From Nageia nagi (Eukaryota; Pinophyta), in assembly GCA_050084985.1 (NCBI GenBank), contig JBITNC010000002.1:4712001-4776000 (forward strand): 64,000 bases of DNA. The letters run 5' to 3'. Position 1 is the stretch's first letter; each line of letters starts with the position of its first letter. Shown piece by piece: positions 34,870 to 46,241 of this stretch. The translations under genes and the position numbers were made by a program. The notes under the pieces are model-generated. The model was not told the origin of the DNA. It did not search any database and saw only the letters and a program-made list of their open reading frames with translations.

Positions 34870-35622
34870 TGATGAGAAATGTTAGGTTTTGTTCTTAACC
34901 ATGCCTCAAAAGGAGTTTTACTTTGAATAAATTTTGTAGGACACCTATTTAAGGTGTAAATAATAATGCTCATAGCTTTACCCTATAAGAAACTAGGAAG
35001 ATTACCCAACATGCATCTAGCCATATTTATAATTATTCTATTTTTTCTTTTGGTAACACCATTCTGTTGAGGAGTATAAGGAATTGTAAACTGACTTTTG
35101 ATTCTATAGTTAGCATAATAGTCATTGAACTCATTGTTGTTATATTCTCTCTTATTATTTGATCTCAATATCTTGATTTTAAGGTTAGTTTGATTCTTAA
35201 TAAAGACCTTAAAATTTACAACTCTCAAAGCTTTGATTCTTATGCTCAAAAAGATACCCAAAGTTCATCCTACTAAAGTCATCAATGAAGGTCAAGATGT
35301 AAGATGCTCCTCTAAGTGACTTAGTCTGAAATAGACCTATCAAATTTGAATGCACAAGTTGAAGAGGTTGAGATGCTCTTGTTACCTCATCTTTTCCAAA
35401 TTTTTATCTATGCATCTTACCAAAAATGTACTTCTCGCATAGACCAATTGAAGAAGAAATTGAATACAAACCTTCCACAAGTTCTTGATCTTTTATGATT
35501 TGAATACTCTTATAATTAAGATGCCTTAAATGATGGTGCCAAAGATTGCCTCTAGAACACACATTAGAATCAAGACACATCTTTAATAGAATTTGATCCA
35601 TAATATAGAGGTTATCTTTCAC
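34870..35622 (-). pseudogene. integrase of the copia polyprotein, zinc-finger and core part
   Basis: Minus-strand frame 35,622-35,404 carries the GAG-pre-integrase block: LWHHHLRHLNYKSIQII (family: LWH-RLGH-----L) and then a Cys-rich end (CEKYIFGKMHR). The core follows in other frames: LVHSNLIG where the family has HTDLCG, SYILTFIDDFSRM, then LRSNNKREYNNNEF (family: LRSDNGGEY--EF), and TPQQNGVTKRKNR (family: PQQNGV-ERKNR). All three catalytic acids are altered: D to N, D to N, and E to K. The frame runs to the gypsy B insertion at 34,869 and continues at 27,895. Confidence 0.8.
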
Positions 35623-36060
35623 AGATCTTTTAACTAAAGTGGTAAGTTATTTCTTAATGCACTAGGATTGAGAGTCAAACTCAAAAGAGTACCTTTTTCT
35701 AGCAACTTGGATCATAGAGAGAAGGTTCATCTTTAACTTAAGAACATACAAAATATTTTCAAGAACCTTTCTATGAATCAACACACTCATAATTTCTTGA
35801 ATTTTAAAGGTAGAGTTATCACCTCTCATAATTGCATCTTTTCTATACTTGTGAAAGTTCTCAAACTTTTTTTTTTCAAAGCAAAGGTGATTAGTACAAC
35901 CAGAGTTAACAATCCAATCAAATGAAAAGAGCGAGACATGGAGTAGAGCACCATAGCAAAATCAATATGAATATTCTCCTTTCCTTTGTAATTCTTTACA
36001 TTTCCATTACCTTTGTTCTTTTCTTCTTTTTTTTTTTTTATAACAATCAACTTCTTTATG
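35623..36060 (-). pseudogene. protease of the copia polyprotein (active-site Asp lost)
   Basis: At 35,920-35,881 the minus strand encodes WIVNSGCTNHLC, the copia protease active site (family: WI-DSG-S-H-C) with Asp replaced by Asn. Upstream 36,060-35,925 is the Lys/Glu/Asn-rich Gag tail. Downstream a block with LENILYVLKLKMNLLS matches the conserved L-NVLYVP-L--NLLS stretch. Confidence 0.75.
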
Positions 36061-36945
36061 ACCTTAGATGCCACAATAGTTACAATTACTATCAAACTTT
36101 TTCTTAGGATATAGATTATTTGCTTTTCTTTTTCCATCTCTTTGTTTGAAGTGGTTATCATTTTCGTTGTTCCTGCTATTGTTGTTGTTGTTCCTATTGT
36201 TGCCATTATTCCTGCTACTATTGTAGCCATTGTTTTTTTTCTCAAATATTTTAGAGGAAGAATGATAAGAATTCTTTTGATGGTTGAACTTCTTCTTGAA
36301 ATGAGTTTTGGTTGCTTCAATTGCAATGTTATTATCCTTAAGAGAAAAAATCAACACCTTATTGTTAAGGGTTTTCTCATGCTTTAAAAGGTGCCTAGAA
36401 AGGTTTTTAAGGGAGAATACTTCTTCATCATCAAACCTTATTTTTATAATTGTTACAAAGTTTTCAAACTTTGAAGAAAAGCTTTGAAGAATGATGAGGA
36501 CCATGACCTCATCATTGATCTAACTGCATCTACAAATAATAAGTTGAGTTCTTAGGTTAATGATTTTGTTCAAGTAGATGATAAAATTTTCATTTTTTTT
36601 TTGACAAGATTGAAGTAACTTTTGGAGAATGGTAAACCTTCTTAAAAAATTTGAATCAAGGTAGATTTTCTTAAGCTTATCCCAAGCTTCCTTCGTCGAG
36701 GTTGAAGAGGAAATCATCAGGAGCACATCATCTAAAATTGTATGATAAATCATGGAGGTTACCAACTCATTTTTGATGTTGTAAGACTCTAGTGCTTTCT
36801 CATATATAGGGGGTACAAGGTTCTCATTCACTATTTGCCAAAGCTTCCTTACTTGCAATTCAGATCTCATTTGTGGTTCGCAAATCTCAAATTTGAAACC
36901 ATCAAGAATGTGTTTGGGTAAAAAGAATTCTTCCATTTGATACAT
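36061..36945 (-). pseudogene. gag of the copia element
   Basis: Frame 36,945-36,520 shows the UBN2-type copia Gag: LRKLWQIVNENLVPP-like N-terminal blocks, TSTKEAWDKLKKIYL (family: A-E-W--L---Y), and FTILQKLLQSCQKKNENFII. After a frame change, frame 36,504-36,064 gives ILQSFSSKFENFVTII (L-SLP--Y), a heavy Asn stretch encoded by a GTT/AAC triplet repeat (36,170-36,240), and the knuckle CNYCGIxGHKEVDC with a TAG inside. The ATG at 36,945 is a plausible start. Confidence 0.8.
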
Positions 36946-39616
36946 TAAAATGTGAAAAAATAATAAGCATGTGATTTAATAAATAATATTAAATGTTAAT
37001 TTTTAACCAAGTAAAAAATACATGTTACATTTAACACTAGAGAGAAGCTTGATTTGATTCACAAGTGCAAATGTTTTACAACTCAAATAATCCATGTACC
37101 CAAATACATTTCTTATCTCAAGAACCATAGATGTAGAGTGACATTGTTGAGGCTTGTTTTCTTATCTTAAAATTAGGCTTTCACCTGGATGCCTACATAA
37201 GAGGAACCCAAGTACTACCAATCCTTAACCAGTTCACCTTGGTCAATTTTATACTTTCTCATAAAGAGAAGTACCTACTATTTTCTAAGGTTATGATGTT
37301 TATTGAATCAATCAAATTATTAATCTTGATTAGGTTTCAATTTGTCCTCTTAGGTTATCAGGATAATTCTTGAATGGATGTGCGGACATGTGGTATCACT
37401 ACACACATGCCTGAGTTATGTCCAGACCAATAGAGAACTTAGGGGCAATTGAGAAGCATGGACTTTTCACCATTTGGATTATTAGACTTAAAGGCTCCAG
37501 TCCACCTATTCTCACTTCATGGCTCTCTAAACAAGTCATGTTACGGAATGTGCATGCGGATGTGTTCATTTTAGGGGGTTGCTCATATCAATGTTTGCAT
37601 TTTTATTTACATAAGAAAATAAAGAAAAATATGAAACATGAAGTAAAGAGCATAAATAAAATATCATCCATTTAAAATTTGAAACCTAAATGTCCAATGG
37701 GTTTTGTTTACCAACCCCTAAAGGACACCTTTACATCATTCCTAATTTTGCACAAGTCCATTCTTGCATAAGAAGTAGATTGCATCATAACTTAAGATTT
37801 TAAGCATTCATTATTTGACTTAAAAAATAAAGTATTCAACTCAAATTTTAAGTCCTTAAGCATTTATCACCAAAAATTAAGTTCGAAGCAAGTATTAGGC
37901 ATGCATAAAATTTAAGTACTAAGCATAAGCATGCAACTCTTTAACTTTAAAGTAAAAATTTAGTTTGCATACTAGATAAAAAATTAAATAAGAAATTTGT
38001 ACAAATTTCCTCCTTTTTACCTAAAGATTTATCCCTAAAAGTAGCATACTAAATAATTTATTTGCATGCTAAAAAAATTTTAAGTATGTATTAGTAAAAA
38101 AATTCTCCCTTTTTACTTAAAGAGTAGCATAGCTAAATTAAAGTAGCATTTCTATTTAAAAACTTAAACTATTAATTTGCTTAGGTAATTTAAAAAACTT
38201 AAGCAAATAAAATCTCCATTTGAAGAGTAATGATTAAAATATACTTTAACATTTTGGCCATCTGCATAGTCAAAAGGAAGTTTAAATGTACTTCATGATA
38301 CACAAGATTATAATGCATTAAATGTGGAGTATAAGTTTGCCTCTAAGTGCATTAAATAGAAACAAAAGACTTGCAAGCAATCAAAAAATATTATATGCCC
38401 ACCAAAAGGAAGGAGTATACATTTGCTTCTAGGTTCATTTAATGGAAACAAGGAGCTTGCAAGTAATCAAGTAAAAATATTAAGTGCCCATCAACCATTA
38501 TAAGTTAAAAAAGGAATCATAAAAAAAATGGTTGTTGCATGTGAAGTAAAACAAGGAGGAAAAAAAATTGAAAATCAAGAAAAGAAAAAAAAAGGAAAGA
38601 GGCCGCACATAGAGAGAGGTTATGAAGGAGAGGGTTGAGAGATGAGCCACGAGGGCAGCAAGAGGCTGGGTAGTGGAGGCCATGCAGGGTGGGATACACA
38701 TCAAGGTAGGTATTTAAGAAACTCCTTAATAGTGGCATGGAATTCTTATCTAGGAAAGATAGACCACACTCCTCCCTTCTTTATTCTTTTCTAGGTATAT
38801 AAAGGGGTGGGATGCTGAAAATAATTATACGAATTCCTTGGAATATATAAAGAATTGCTACATCAAGTTATGTCATCAAGATTCGTAAACACCATAAAAA
38901 ATAGTCCAAGGGAAACCATGGAAGCAGGAACATCCTTTCATGGATACAACATGGAGCAGAGAGGCCGTTGCTATCGCTACTCTCTTTTTACCCTCTTTTT
39001 TTATTATTATAACTTAAAAGGAAAAATTTAGTTTTCCTTCCCATATATTTTGTAATGAATACAGTATAAGGAATATATTTAAAATATTTATGTTCTCTTA
39101 AAAAATAAGCCTCCCCGTATCATAGTTGTAATGAAAAAAAATGTAGTAAAGTGAAGTTACTTCATTTTTTTTTGTGGTAGTATCAAAATAGTTGAAGTAA
39201 AACATTTGTAGAATACAACTATTTTGATAAGAGAACTAAGGTAAGCAAACACTATAATATATAAGCTTTTCATAAACAATTTCATGTAATTTTTGAAAGA
39301 AAAAAAATAGTATATTTTTACTCAAATACATAATAAAACCTTCAAAAAACAAATAAGGATATGCAAAATTATAGCAATAGGCAATCTTAAAAATTGCAAC
39401 TAACAATAAGACATGTTAGAGTAAAAAATACAACAATAGATTGCCTAGTTTGTCATAAACAAGGACTACCACAAAAAAAAATATGTTAGTAACATAATGC
39501 AATAATCTATAAGATAACCAAAGGAGGAGGTAAATTATACTTTATCTTAGTTTTACCTCACCAATGGATATCACCAAGATGTAGTTTCCACACCAAGAAT
39601 AAGAGTTTTCACACCT
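36946..39616 (-). other. long leader of the copia element, possibly holding a foreign solo LTR
   Basis: No gag-related sequence lies here. The 2.7 kb are much longer than usual copia leaders. The part around 38,560-39,060 looks like a plus-strand LTR: a G-rich block, a TATATAAAGGGG box at 38,796, CT-rich sequence and a TTGTAATGAATACAG end signal. The edges were not resolved. Confidence 0.45.
38796..38803 (+). promoter_or_regulatory. TATA box of a possible solo LTR in the copia leader
   Basis: TATATAAA followed by GGGGTGGG, on the strand opposite to the copia element. Confidence 0.35.
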
Positions 39617-39628
39617 GCTCTAATACCA
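39617..39628 (-). other. primer-binding site of the copia element
   Basis: The minus strand reads TGGTATTAGAGC, one base from the initiator Met consensus, two bases from the LTR edge. Confidence 0.85.
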
Positions 39629-39630
39629 AA

Positions 39631-40128
39631 TGAAAGAGTTGAACTATAAACTAAACAACTCTATATCTCCAAGATCACATGAAAGCTCACAATACACATC
39701 TAACTAACTCACAAAGCAATCTCACAAAGATAACATGAGATGTAAGTGGTTCCTCCAACTAGGAGTACATCCACTAACTAGATCTCTCTTCTTAACAAAT
39801 ATGAACTCTTACAATCCTCCTAATATCAACTCCTAAGCACTATTATATAGCATTAATTTACTCCATAATTGGTATGTAATCACAAAGAGGGAGCCTTATA
39901 TTTATAGGCCAAAATCCCTCTTTGAATCACCCTTTTATCCAGTGTACAAAAGCATAATATGCACATCCTTTTACCCAAGGGGCATGCTCATGATATGGAG
40001 TGTAGGAAAAGTAACATTATCATGTTCATTTAAATAATTAAGATATCAAATGATACCCTTAAGTATTAGTGAACTTACATAGAATATTATTACATAACCT
40101 TTACAATAATGCATTATACATTCCAATA
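39631..40128 (-). repeat. 5' LTR of the copia element
   Basis: 498 bp, collinear with 24,822-25,311. A 14-base stretch (AAACTAAACA region near 39,649) accounts for much of the length difference. It ends CAATA where the other copy has CAACA. Confidence 0.88.
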
Positions 40129-40133
40129 GTCAT
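40129..40133. other. target-site duplication of the copia element, right copy
   Basis: GTCAT, identical to 24,817-24,821. Confidence 0.85.
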
Positions 40134-40500
40134 GGTAGTGACATTTCATCTATGAATCAGGGAATCTGCTACTTTATTTTCTTTTCCATTAATGTATTCA
40201 ATTCTCAAGTCATATTCGGCTAAGAATTTCATCCATCACCTTTTCCTAGCATTTAGATTTGTATAGGTGAACAAATACTTCAAATTTTGATGATCTATTT
40301 CAAGTTTGATGGGTTTTCCCAAAAGATAATGTCTCCATATTTTAAGTGCATGAACTACAATTGCCAACTCAAGATCATGAGTTGCATAATTCAGCTAGTG
40401 AATTATTTATTTTTTGGATTCAAATGCTTTTGGATTTCCATTTTATGACAACACACCACCTAAACCTTCTAGCAAAGCATTTTAAACACTAAAAAATCAT
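40134..40500 (-). pseudogene. RNase H of gypsy A
   Basis: The minus-strand translation gives GLGGVLSxNG (family: A-GAVL-Q), then YATHDLELAIVVHALKIWRH (Glu block), YLLGKPIKLEIDHQNLKYLF (second Asp block), and finally RWMKFLAEYDLRIEYINGKE with a VADSL end. Only a few stops occur in this part. The frame runs directly into the copia insertion at 40,128 and is continued by the integrase finger at 24,816. Confidence 0.8.
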
Positions 40501-41354
40501 CATGTGGATTAGGGATAGTGAGAATCGATGTTGTGGTTGGTAAGCATTTCTTTCAAGGTCGCAAAAGCTTTCTCATATGTTTTTATCCATTTGAACACCT
40601 TATTCTTTTTCTAAAGACTAGTGATGGGATTGGCTATTTTTGAAAAATCCTTATCAAATCTTTGATAATATCCAAATAATCCCATAAAGCTCTTTATCTC
40701 AGTCATTTGTTTGTGCATGCCAACTCGTTATTGCTTCCACTTTATTTTGGTCAAATGAGATTCCTTCTGTAGAGATGATATAGCCTAGATACTAAATTTT
40801 GGAGACATAAAAGTCACATTTTGAAAATTTTCCATATAACTGATTTCCTCTCAATACTTCTAGTGTGAATCTTAGATGATGATTATGCTCTTCCTCATTT
40901 CTTGAGTATATCAAGATGTCATCAAAAATGTTGCAGGAGCATTTGTTAACCCAAAAGGTAATACCAAAAACTCATAATGTCCATACTTAGTTTTGAAATT
41001 TGTTTTATGAGTATCTGATCCCTTAATTCTCAATTGGTGGTATCTCGATCTCAAATCTATGTTTGAGAAGATAGCAACATCCTTGAGTTGTTCAAATAAA
41101 TCATCAATTCTAGGTAATGGATACCTATTTTTGATGGTGACCTTATTTAGCATCCTATACTTGATACACAACCTCAGAGTACCATATTTCTTTTTTACAA
41201 ATAACACAGGAGCGTCCCATGGTGATACACTAAGTTTTATCAACCCTTTTGCTAGTAAGTCTTGCAATTGTACCTTCAACTTTTGTATCTCAATAGTATT
41301 CATTTTATATGGGGTTCTAGAAATAGGCTCCACTCTAGGAATTAAATCTATCAA
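40501..41354 (-). pseudogene. reverse transcriptase of gypsy A, with internal deletion
   Basis: The frame 41,354-40,911 reads [91 protein letters not shown] (first Asp present) and [14 protein letters not shown]. Immediately after APATF the sequence continues, one frame away, with [18 protein letters not shown]. The roughly 20 residues that normally separate APATF from the YxDD box, and the Tyr itself, are missing. A block with VLRGNQLYGKFSKCDF and YLGYII follows (thumb), then a heavily broken connection region to about 40,501. Confidence 0.85.
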
Positions 41355-41990
41355 GAAATAAAATTCTCATTTTGAGGGTAATTTTGGTAGATCTTTAGGG
41401 AATACATATTTGTATTCTTTTAGCATAGGGTACTTATTTAGCAATTTTACCTCCTTATCCTCTTGTTCAACTTCCTTAACTTTGATTGTGTAAATCATCT
41501 CTCCTTTTCGTATGCTACTTTTAACTTGTATGGTTGTGATCAAGTAAGGATCATAAGGTACTTTATCAATGTTCACCTTGTATTGATTTTGATATATGTT
41601 AATTTATTATATCCATCTCTCTTGGAATTCAATTAGAACTTTGTGTTCCATTAACCAATCCATGCTTGGAATGATATCATAAGAGGTTAAGGGAACCACA
41701 TACAAATCCCACATGATAGATCCCTTAGGTAATTCTATTTCAACATCTCTAAAATACTATCTAACATTGTATTTCTATCCATATCCAAACTTTACTTGCC
41801 ATCCATTTTTCAAAATTTTTGATGCCTTTGACATGTCCTTAACTAAGGAATTTGAAATAAAACTATTTGTAGTACCATAATCTATCAAAAACCTAAAATA
41901 TTTATCAAAAATTTTATCAAGGATTTGAAGAGGTGTGGCTTGTCCTCTAGGTTATGCTGATCTAGTAGCTGCAAAAATACAATGCTCTTT
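41355..41990 (-). pseudogene. protease of gypsy A and linker to RT
   Basis: Around 41,895-41,868 the minus strand codes FLIDYGTTNSFIS, the aspartic protease active site with DSG changed to DYG. Downstream are WDLYVVPLTSYDIIPSMDWL (family: VLPL--YDVILGMDWL) and an L-EFQERW-like block. The frame 41,576-41,367 is the linker before RT, with KEYKYVFPKDLPKLPSK, the standard F-DVF---LP-LPP block. Confidence 0.7.
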
Positions 41991-43205
41991 GGATTGATCT
42001 ACCCTTAAAGGACACTGATTGGCATAGTGAGCTCCACCATAATTCTAAAATCTATCTCTAAGATCCATTTTCTATTTCAAAAACTCATCCTTAGATACAT
42101 TCTAATTGGTCCTTCTATCTGGAAATCCTTGGCAATGGTTCTTAGAACCTTGACTTCCATTCATGGGATTATAGTTTTGTTTATGAAACTACTAATTTTT
42201 CCTTTGAAAATTCTTCTTCTTGTTATTGTTGTTTTCGAATGACCTAATTTGGGTAGGTTTTAATCCTTATAATTATGGTTATTTTCCTTGATCTTCTTAT
42301 TGCTCTTCTATTATGCTTTATGCTCTACACTTTTACTCTTCTGGTAGATTTCCTTATCTTTTTTATTCATAATACTATAGTTTATAAAGGTCTTCTTGAT
42401 ACCCATATTGTCCTTCTCTTTTTGCGAGGTCATATGCTTGTTCAAGCATTTTGGGGCTTAATACATTCATCATAGTTTTGATCTTAGGGTCTAACCCAAT
42501 AAGAAACCTATGAACCTTTATATGGTTCTTATCTTTAGGAACATATTTGAGTAGCATGATAATTTTTTAATGTTAGCTTTAGACACTCATAGATCTTTAT
42601 TGTAGGGTATAGTATTCTTCATACTTTCTATCATAGTATATTTGGGGAATGAATTTTTTGCAAAATGCTACAACAAATTATGGCCATTTCAGATACTGAA
42701 TCCCATGCTCAATCTTGTAAGTAATCCACCATTCTAGTGTAATATCCAAAAAGTTATATGTAACCCATACTATTTTGGTTTTCGAAGACAAGTTATTCAT
42801 CAAGAAGTATGTCCCTACTTCTTCTAACCATACTTCAGCTTGCTCTCCCTCTTGCTTACCATTAAACTTTGGCATCTGATTTTTCTTAAGATTTGAAGTA
42901 AGTTCTTCTTTAATTCTTTCTTGAATTTGGTAATTTATCCCTTTAGGCCTTTCTTATTCTGCAATAGATTCTTCTCTTGGAATTTCATCCCATTGATTCA
43001 ACAAATTATTTATAATTTCTTGTTGTTCCACCACCTGCTCTTGTAATATTTTGATGGCTTCTTCATCTTCATTGATTCGGATGGAATGACTTTTGGAACT
43101 CTCATTTTCATTATTAGGAACCCTTTTATTGGCATTCCTCATTATTATGTTCTTTGTATTTTGCTCTCTAATATTTCTTTTGTTTACCCTTGTATTAGCA
43201 TTCAC
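41991..43205 (-). pseudogene. gag of gypsy A
   Basis: Frame 43,205-42,954 is an Asn/Glu-rich N-terminus with a probable coiled coil (EEAIKILQEQVVEQQEIINN). Frame 42,875-42,678 gives the core: MPKFNGKQEGEQAEVWLEEV and then ITLEWWITYK (family: F-G---P--A--W and A--WW). Frame 42,557-42,375 holds HIKVHRFLIGLDPKIKTMMN (F--GL-P-I). Near 42,010-42,040 a knuckle remnant, AHYANQCPLR, is left, with the first Cys pair damaged. Confidence 0.8.
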
Positions 43206-43388
43206 ATTGAGGCCATTTATGGTACCTTGCTAAAGGTTACCTGAAGCTCTTGTTATGCATCTTGGAATTGCCATAATCTAAGTCTACAAAATGGTATTGT
43301 CACTAGGCTCAAGTATACTCATCTTGACTTCCAAAACTCTTACAACAAAATATTCATGGACCATAGGCTCGAGAGTTTGAACTTAATG

Positions 43389-43400
43389 CTCTAATACCGA
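43389..43400 (-). other. primer-binding site of gypsy A (degenerate)
   Basis: The minus strand reads TCGGTATTAGAGC, a degenerate initiator Met type site directly adjoining the LTR start at 43,401. The spacer 43,206-43,388 is the leader. Confidence 0.65.
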
Positions 43401-45859
43401 TGTAACATAACCTCTATTTTTGATAACATTTTTCATCTATTCTTGACTTTACAAACCCTAAAAATTTAGACCTATTTTTTTATTTAGTTTAAACACTCGA
43501 ATGGTCTAGGAGTGAACAAGGAGATCCATATGAGCATATCAGTGCTGCTAGCTAGTTAGTACTCACATGGTAAGATTGGCCAAATCTAGATTAACCAATC
43601 TTGATCGAAATCCTTCTGGTGTTCACTTCACAATGCTCATCCCTTTAAAAAGTTCCACATAAGTGATCCCACCATTTTTGCTCACAAACTATGCAATAAA
43701 CATTTTGGTCATGGTATAGTGGTTTCCTACTTGGGGCTCATATCACCCGAGAGAATGCTCATCCACTAGGTTATTTATCTTTTTTGATGTAACCCTTCAA
43801 TTCATAGGTGAAAATATATTGTCCTAGGAAATGTTTCTTATGAAGTGGGTGAGTGTAATCACCTATGGAATAAGTTTCATACTCCTATTTACTAAATTGT
43901 AGGTAGTATGAATACTAGTTACCCTCATTCAGTAATCATAGTTTTATTAACTCATACCCCCATCTAACAACCTATCGAGGATATGAGAATTACCTTGCCC
44001 ATATCTATTAGCTAGGATCACCATGGAGTTTGGCATCTCTATGCCCATATCTTGGGGAGCAATGGGTATTAGTGCAATACCCTCGAGTGTTTTGTAAAGT
44101 CTAATGAGTTTTAAGCAAGTTTAAAAAAGTAAACCAACCCATGTTCTTTCTATCTTAGTTTAGTATAAGATGTTAGTTTACATTGCAATGGCCATAGAAT
44201 GGTTTAAAAGCAATGATCTCATAGTATAGGTGCATTAGGGAGATTGGTCATCTATTTGTAAACAAGCATAGCACCATTTAGAAACCCTTTGCCATCATTA
44301 TCCTAGCATGAGCCGCCAACAGAGCTCAAGATAAATAAAAATATTTCCAACTTAGGTGGACAATGGGAAGGTATACCATGGTGGTTTCAAAGGATTTGGA
44401 AGTCACCTAATAGATGCACTATTTCAAATAAGACCATTTTTTTTACTTATTATATGAATTTATTGTACAATTCCTCATGAATATTAATAAGATTGTTGTT
44501 TTCTATTTTCCCTCCCTTGTCTAGATAACACCACATGAAAATGGACAAAATATACTATGTACTTTCATGCAATAAAATTCCCTCTTTTTTTTCTCTCAAC
44601 ATTCACCTCATATAACTAAATATATGGTAGAGAAAAGTTGTATTCGTGACTTACTTTCACCCAAAACAAATAGTTTTAAAATTAACTTGTGTACCCCTTC
44701 TCTATTCATATATAGACAAGGTGTACATTATGATCACATGCAAATATATACAACACTATGATTCAAAAGTACAAACTTATGTACAACCATTAACAATAAA
44801 AACATTCTTAACCATTATTTCAACCCTTAAATAGACTACCCATTCTTCAATACTCTAAAATTATCAAATAAACCTCAATGCTAAAGCTAACCATTTTAGC
44901 ATTAGTAACTAAAATGAGAGAAAGCACCTAGAAAATTGAGAAGATATTCCCTCCTCCATGAGACTCTAGAACAAAATATTGCAAAAAAAAGAGAGAAAAT
45001 GATAAGGTGATCTTTTCCTAAGGGTTGTCCCTTTAGTTATAGCCAAGGTTGCTATAATATATTCAAAAGAAGTGTCTATTCATCCAACTTAATATTTTTG
45101 TTTGGGAGGTGTTGGCATTTTTTTTTGTTGTAGGTCTCAATAATTTTTGTTTACAAGTATGGTATCATACAAAATAGTTTGGACCTTTTATCTTAGGTTA
45201 CAAATTATATCCAATTATTTTATACACCTAACACAAGAAAACAAATTGTGTGGGGATCCCTTCCCAAAATAACCTTGTAACCTCCAAAATATGACAAATA
45301 ATCCTTTGAACCCTAAATTTTATTTTCACCCAAATTTACTAAGATTTCTAGGTGAAAAATTCAAATTCAAATAATTGGAATATTCCTTGTATCATTGAAA
45401 AATAGTCAATTAATTTTCTAAACATATTCTAAATGCATATCATACTTTAACACTCACATTTACCTATGGCATCCACTTCATCCTATAAGGTAAATTTATT
45501 AGCGCACACACACATATAACATCAAGATAAAATATTATATGCAAAAATTATGGTATGCATATATATGATCTATAAAGGCATTTGTGGTTGTCATCAAATC
45601 AATTCCAATCATTTCCTCACTCTTACCAATCCATTCCCATAACCAACTCATCCTTGGTCCCTTGGGTTTCCAACTTGACTTTTCATCTTTAGCCAACCTG
45701 TAAGCTATATCATAAAATATCAAGGCCATCATCAAATTGACATAAATAATGTATATATACACTCATAATTACTCATATCATAACATAAATAAACTTAATC
45801 ACATTCAAATTTTCGATGATATTCGAATCTTAATAAAGGAAATTGGGTAGGTCGTTACA
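43401..45859 (-). repeat. 5' LTR of gypsy A, short version (2.46 kb)
   Basis: It begins TGTAACATAACC and ends GGTCGTTACA, matching both ends of the 18,618-23,304 copy. It lacks the middle 2.2 kb, with the break near 44,160 and a single repeat unit left near 44,200. Confidence 0.85.
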
Positions 45860-46241
45860 TAAAAGATGTTATATTAATTTCATCCTTACTATTTATTTTG
45901 AATATTATTATCATGGATATGATATATAAAAGCATTATTTCTTTGGTTTCCACATATCATCCTCGATATTAGGAACAACATGGACCTCCATGGTACCTAA
46001 AATATCCCTTTGCACATAGAATACCATTTTGGCTTGATTACGCTGTAGAATCCAAAGTGAGGGGAAATTCAAGTCCAAAAGGGGGAAAATGATATATCAT
46101 ACTCAACATGCACATTATTAAAGGGAAGTTTACTTTGACTCTAAAAATTTTTCACTACTCTAAACTTCTTTGGATTATGCAATTTCAATGCTTTTCATTT
46201 CATTTCATATACAAAGAGGGGAAAATATAGACAAATAAAAT
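45860..46241 (+). other. interior end of the gag-only element after the gypsy A insertion
   Basis: It starts with the right target copy TAAAA. It contains no gene and ends with a purine-rich tract (ACAAAGAGGGGAAAA, 46,211-46,225) in front of the right LTR. Confidence 0.5.

Larger units (their letters stand above)
24822..40128 (-). mobile_element. level 3 of the nest: Ty1/copia retrotransposon
   Basis: The LTRs are 24,822-25,311 and 39,631-40,128 with the exact duplication GTCAT. The element reads on the minus strand with primer-binding site, long leader, gag, protease, integrase, RT and RNase H in copia order (integrase before RT), then a polypurine tract. Gypsy B (6,964 bp plus a 5-bp duplication) interrupts the integrase gene. 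Without it the element is about 8.3 kb, long for copia, mainly because of a 2.7-kb leader. Catalytic residues of protease, integrase and RT are replaced, so this copy cannot act on its own. Confidence 0.9.
18618..45859 (-). mobile_element. level 2 of the nest: gypsy A, Ty3/gypsy retrotransposon
   Basis: The LTRs at 18,618-23,304 (3', in element orientation) and 43,401-45,859 (5') share their ends, TGTAAC...GTTACA, a perfect 6-bp terminal inverted repeat. The flanks are CAAAA (18,613-18,617) and TAAAA (45,860-45,864), a target duplication with one change. A purine tract adjoins the left LTR and a degenerate initiator-Met primer-binding site adjoins the right one. The order on the minus strand is gag, protease, RT, RNase H, integrase. 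The copia element sits between RNase H and integrase. Without it gypsy A is about 11.9 kb. All frames are broken. Confidence 0.85.

Noticed and set aside
36170-36240. GTTGTT triplet repeat as an independent microsatellite locus
   Set aside because: It codes for the Asn stretch in the minus-strand copia gag and is explained by that gene.
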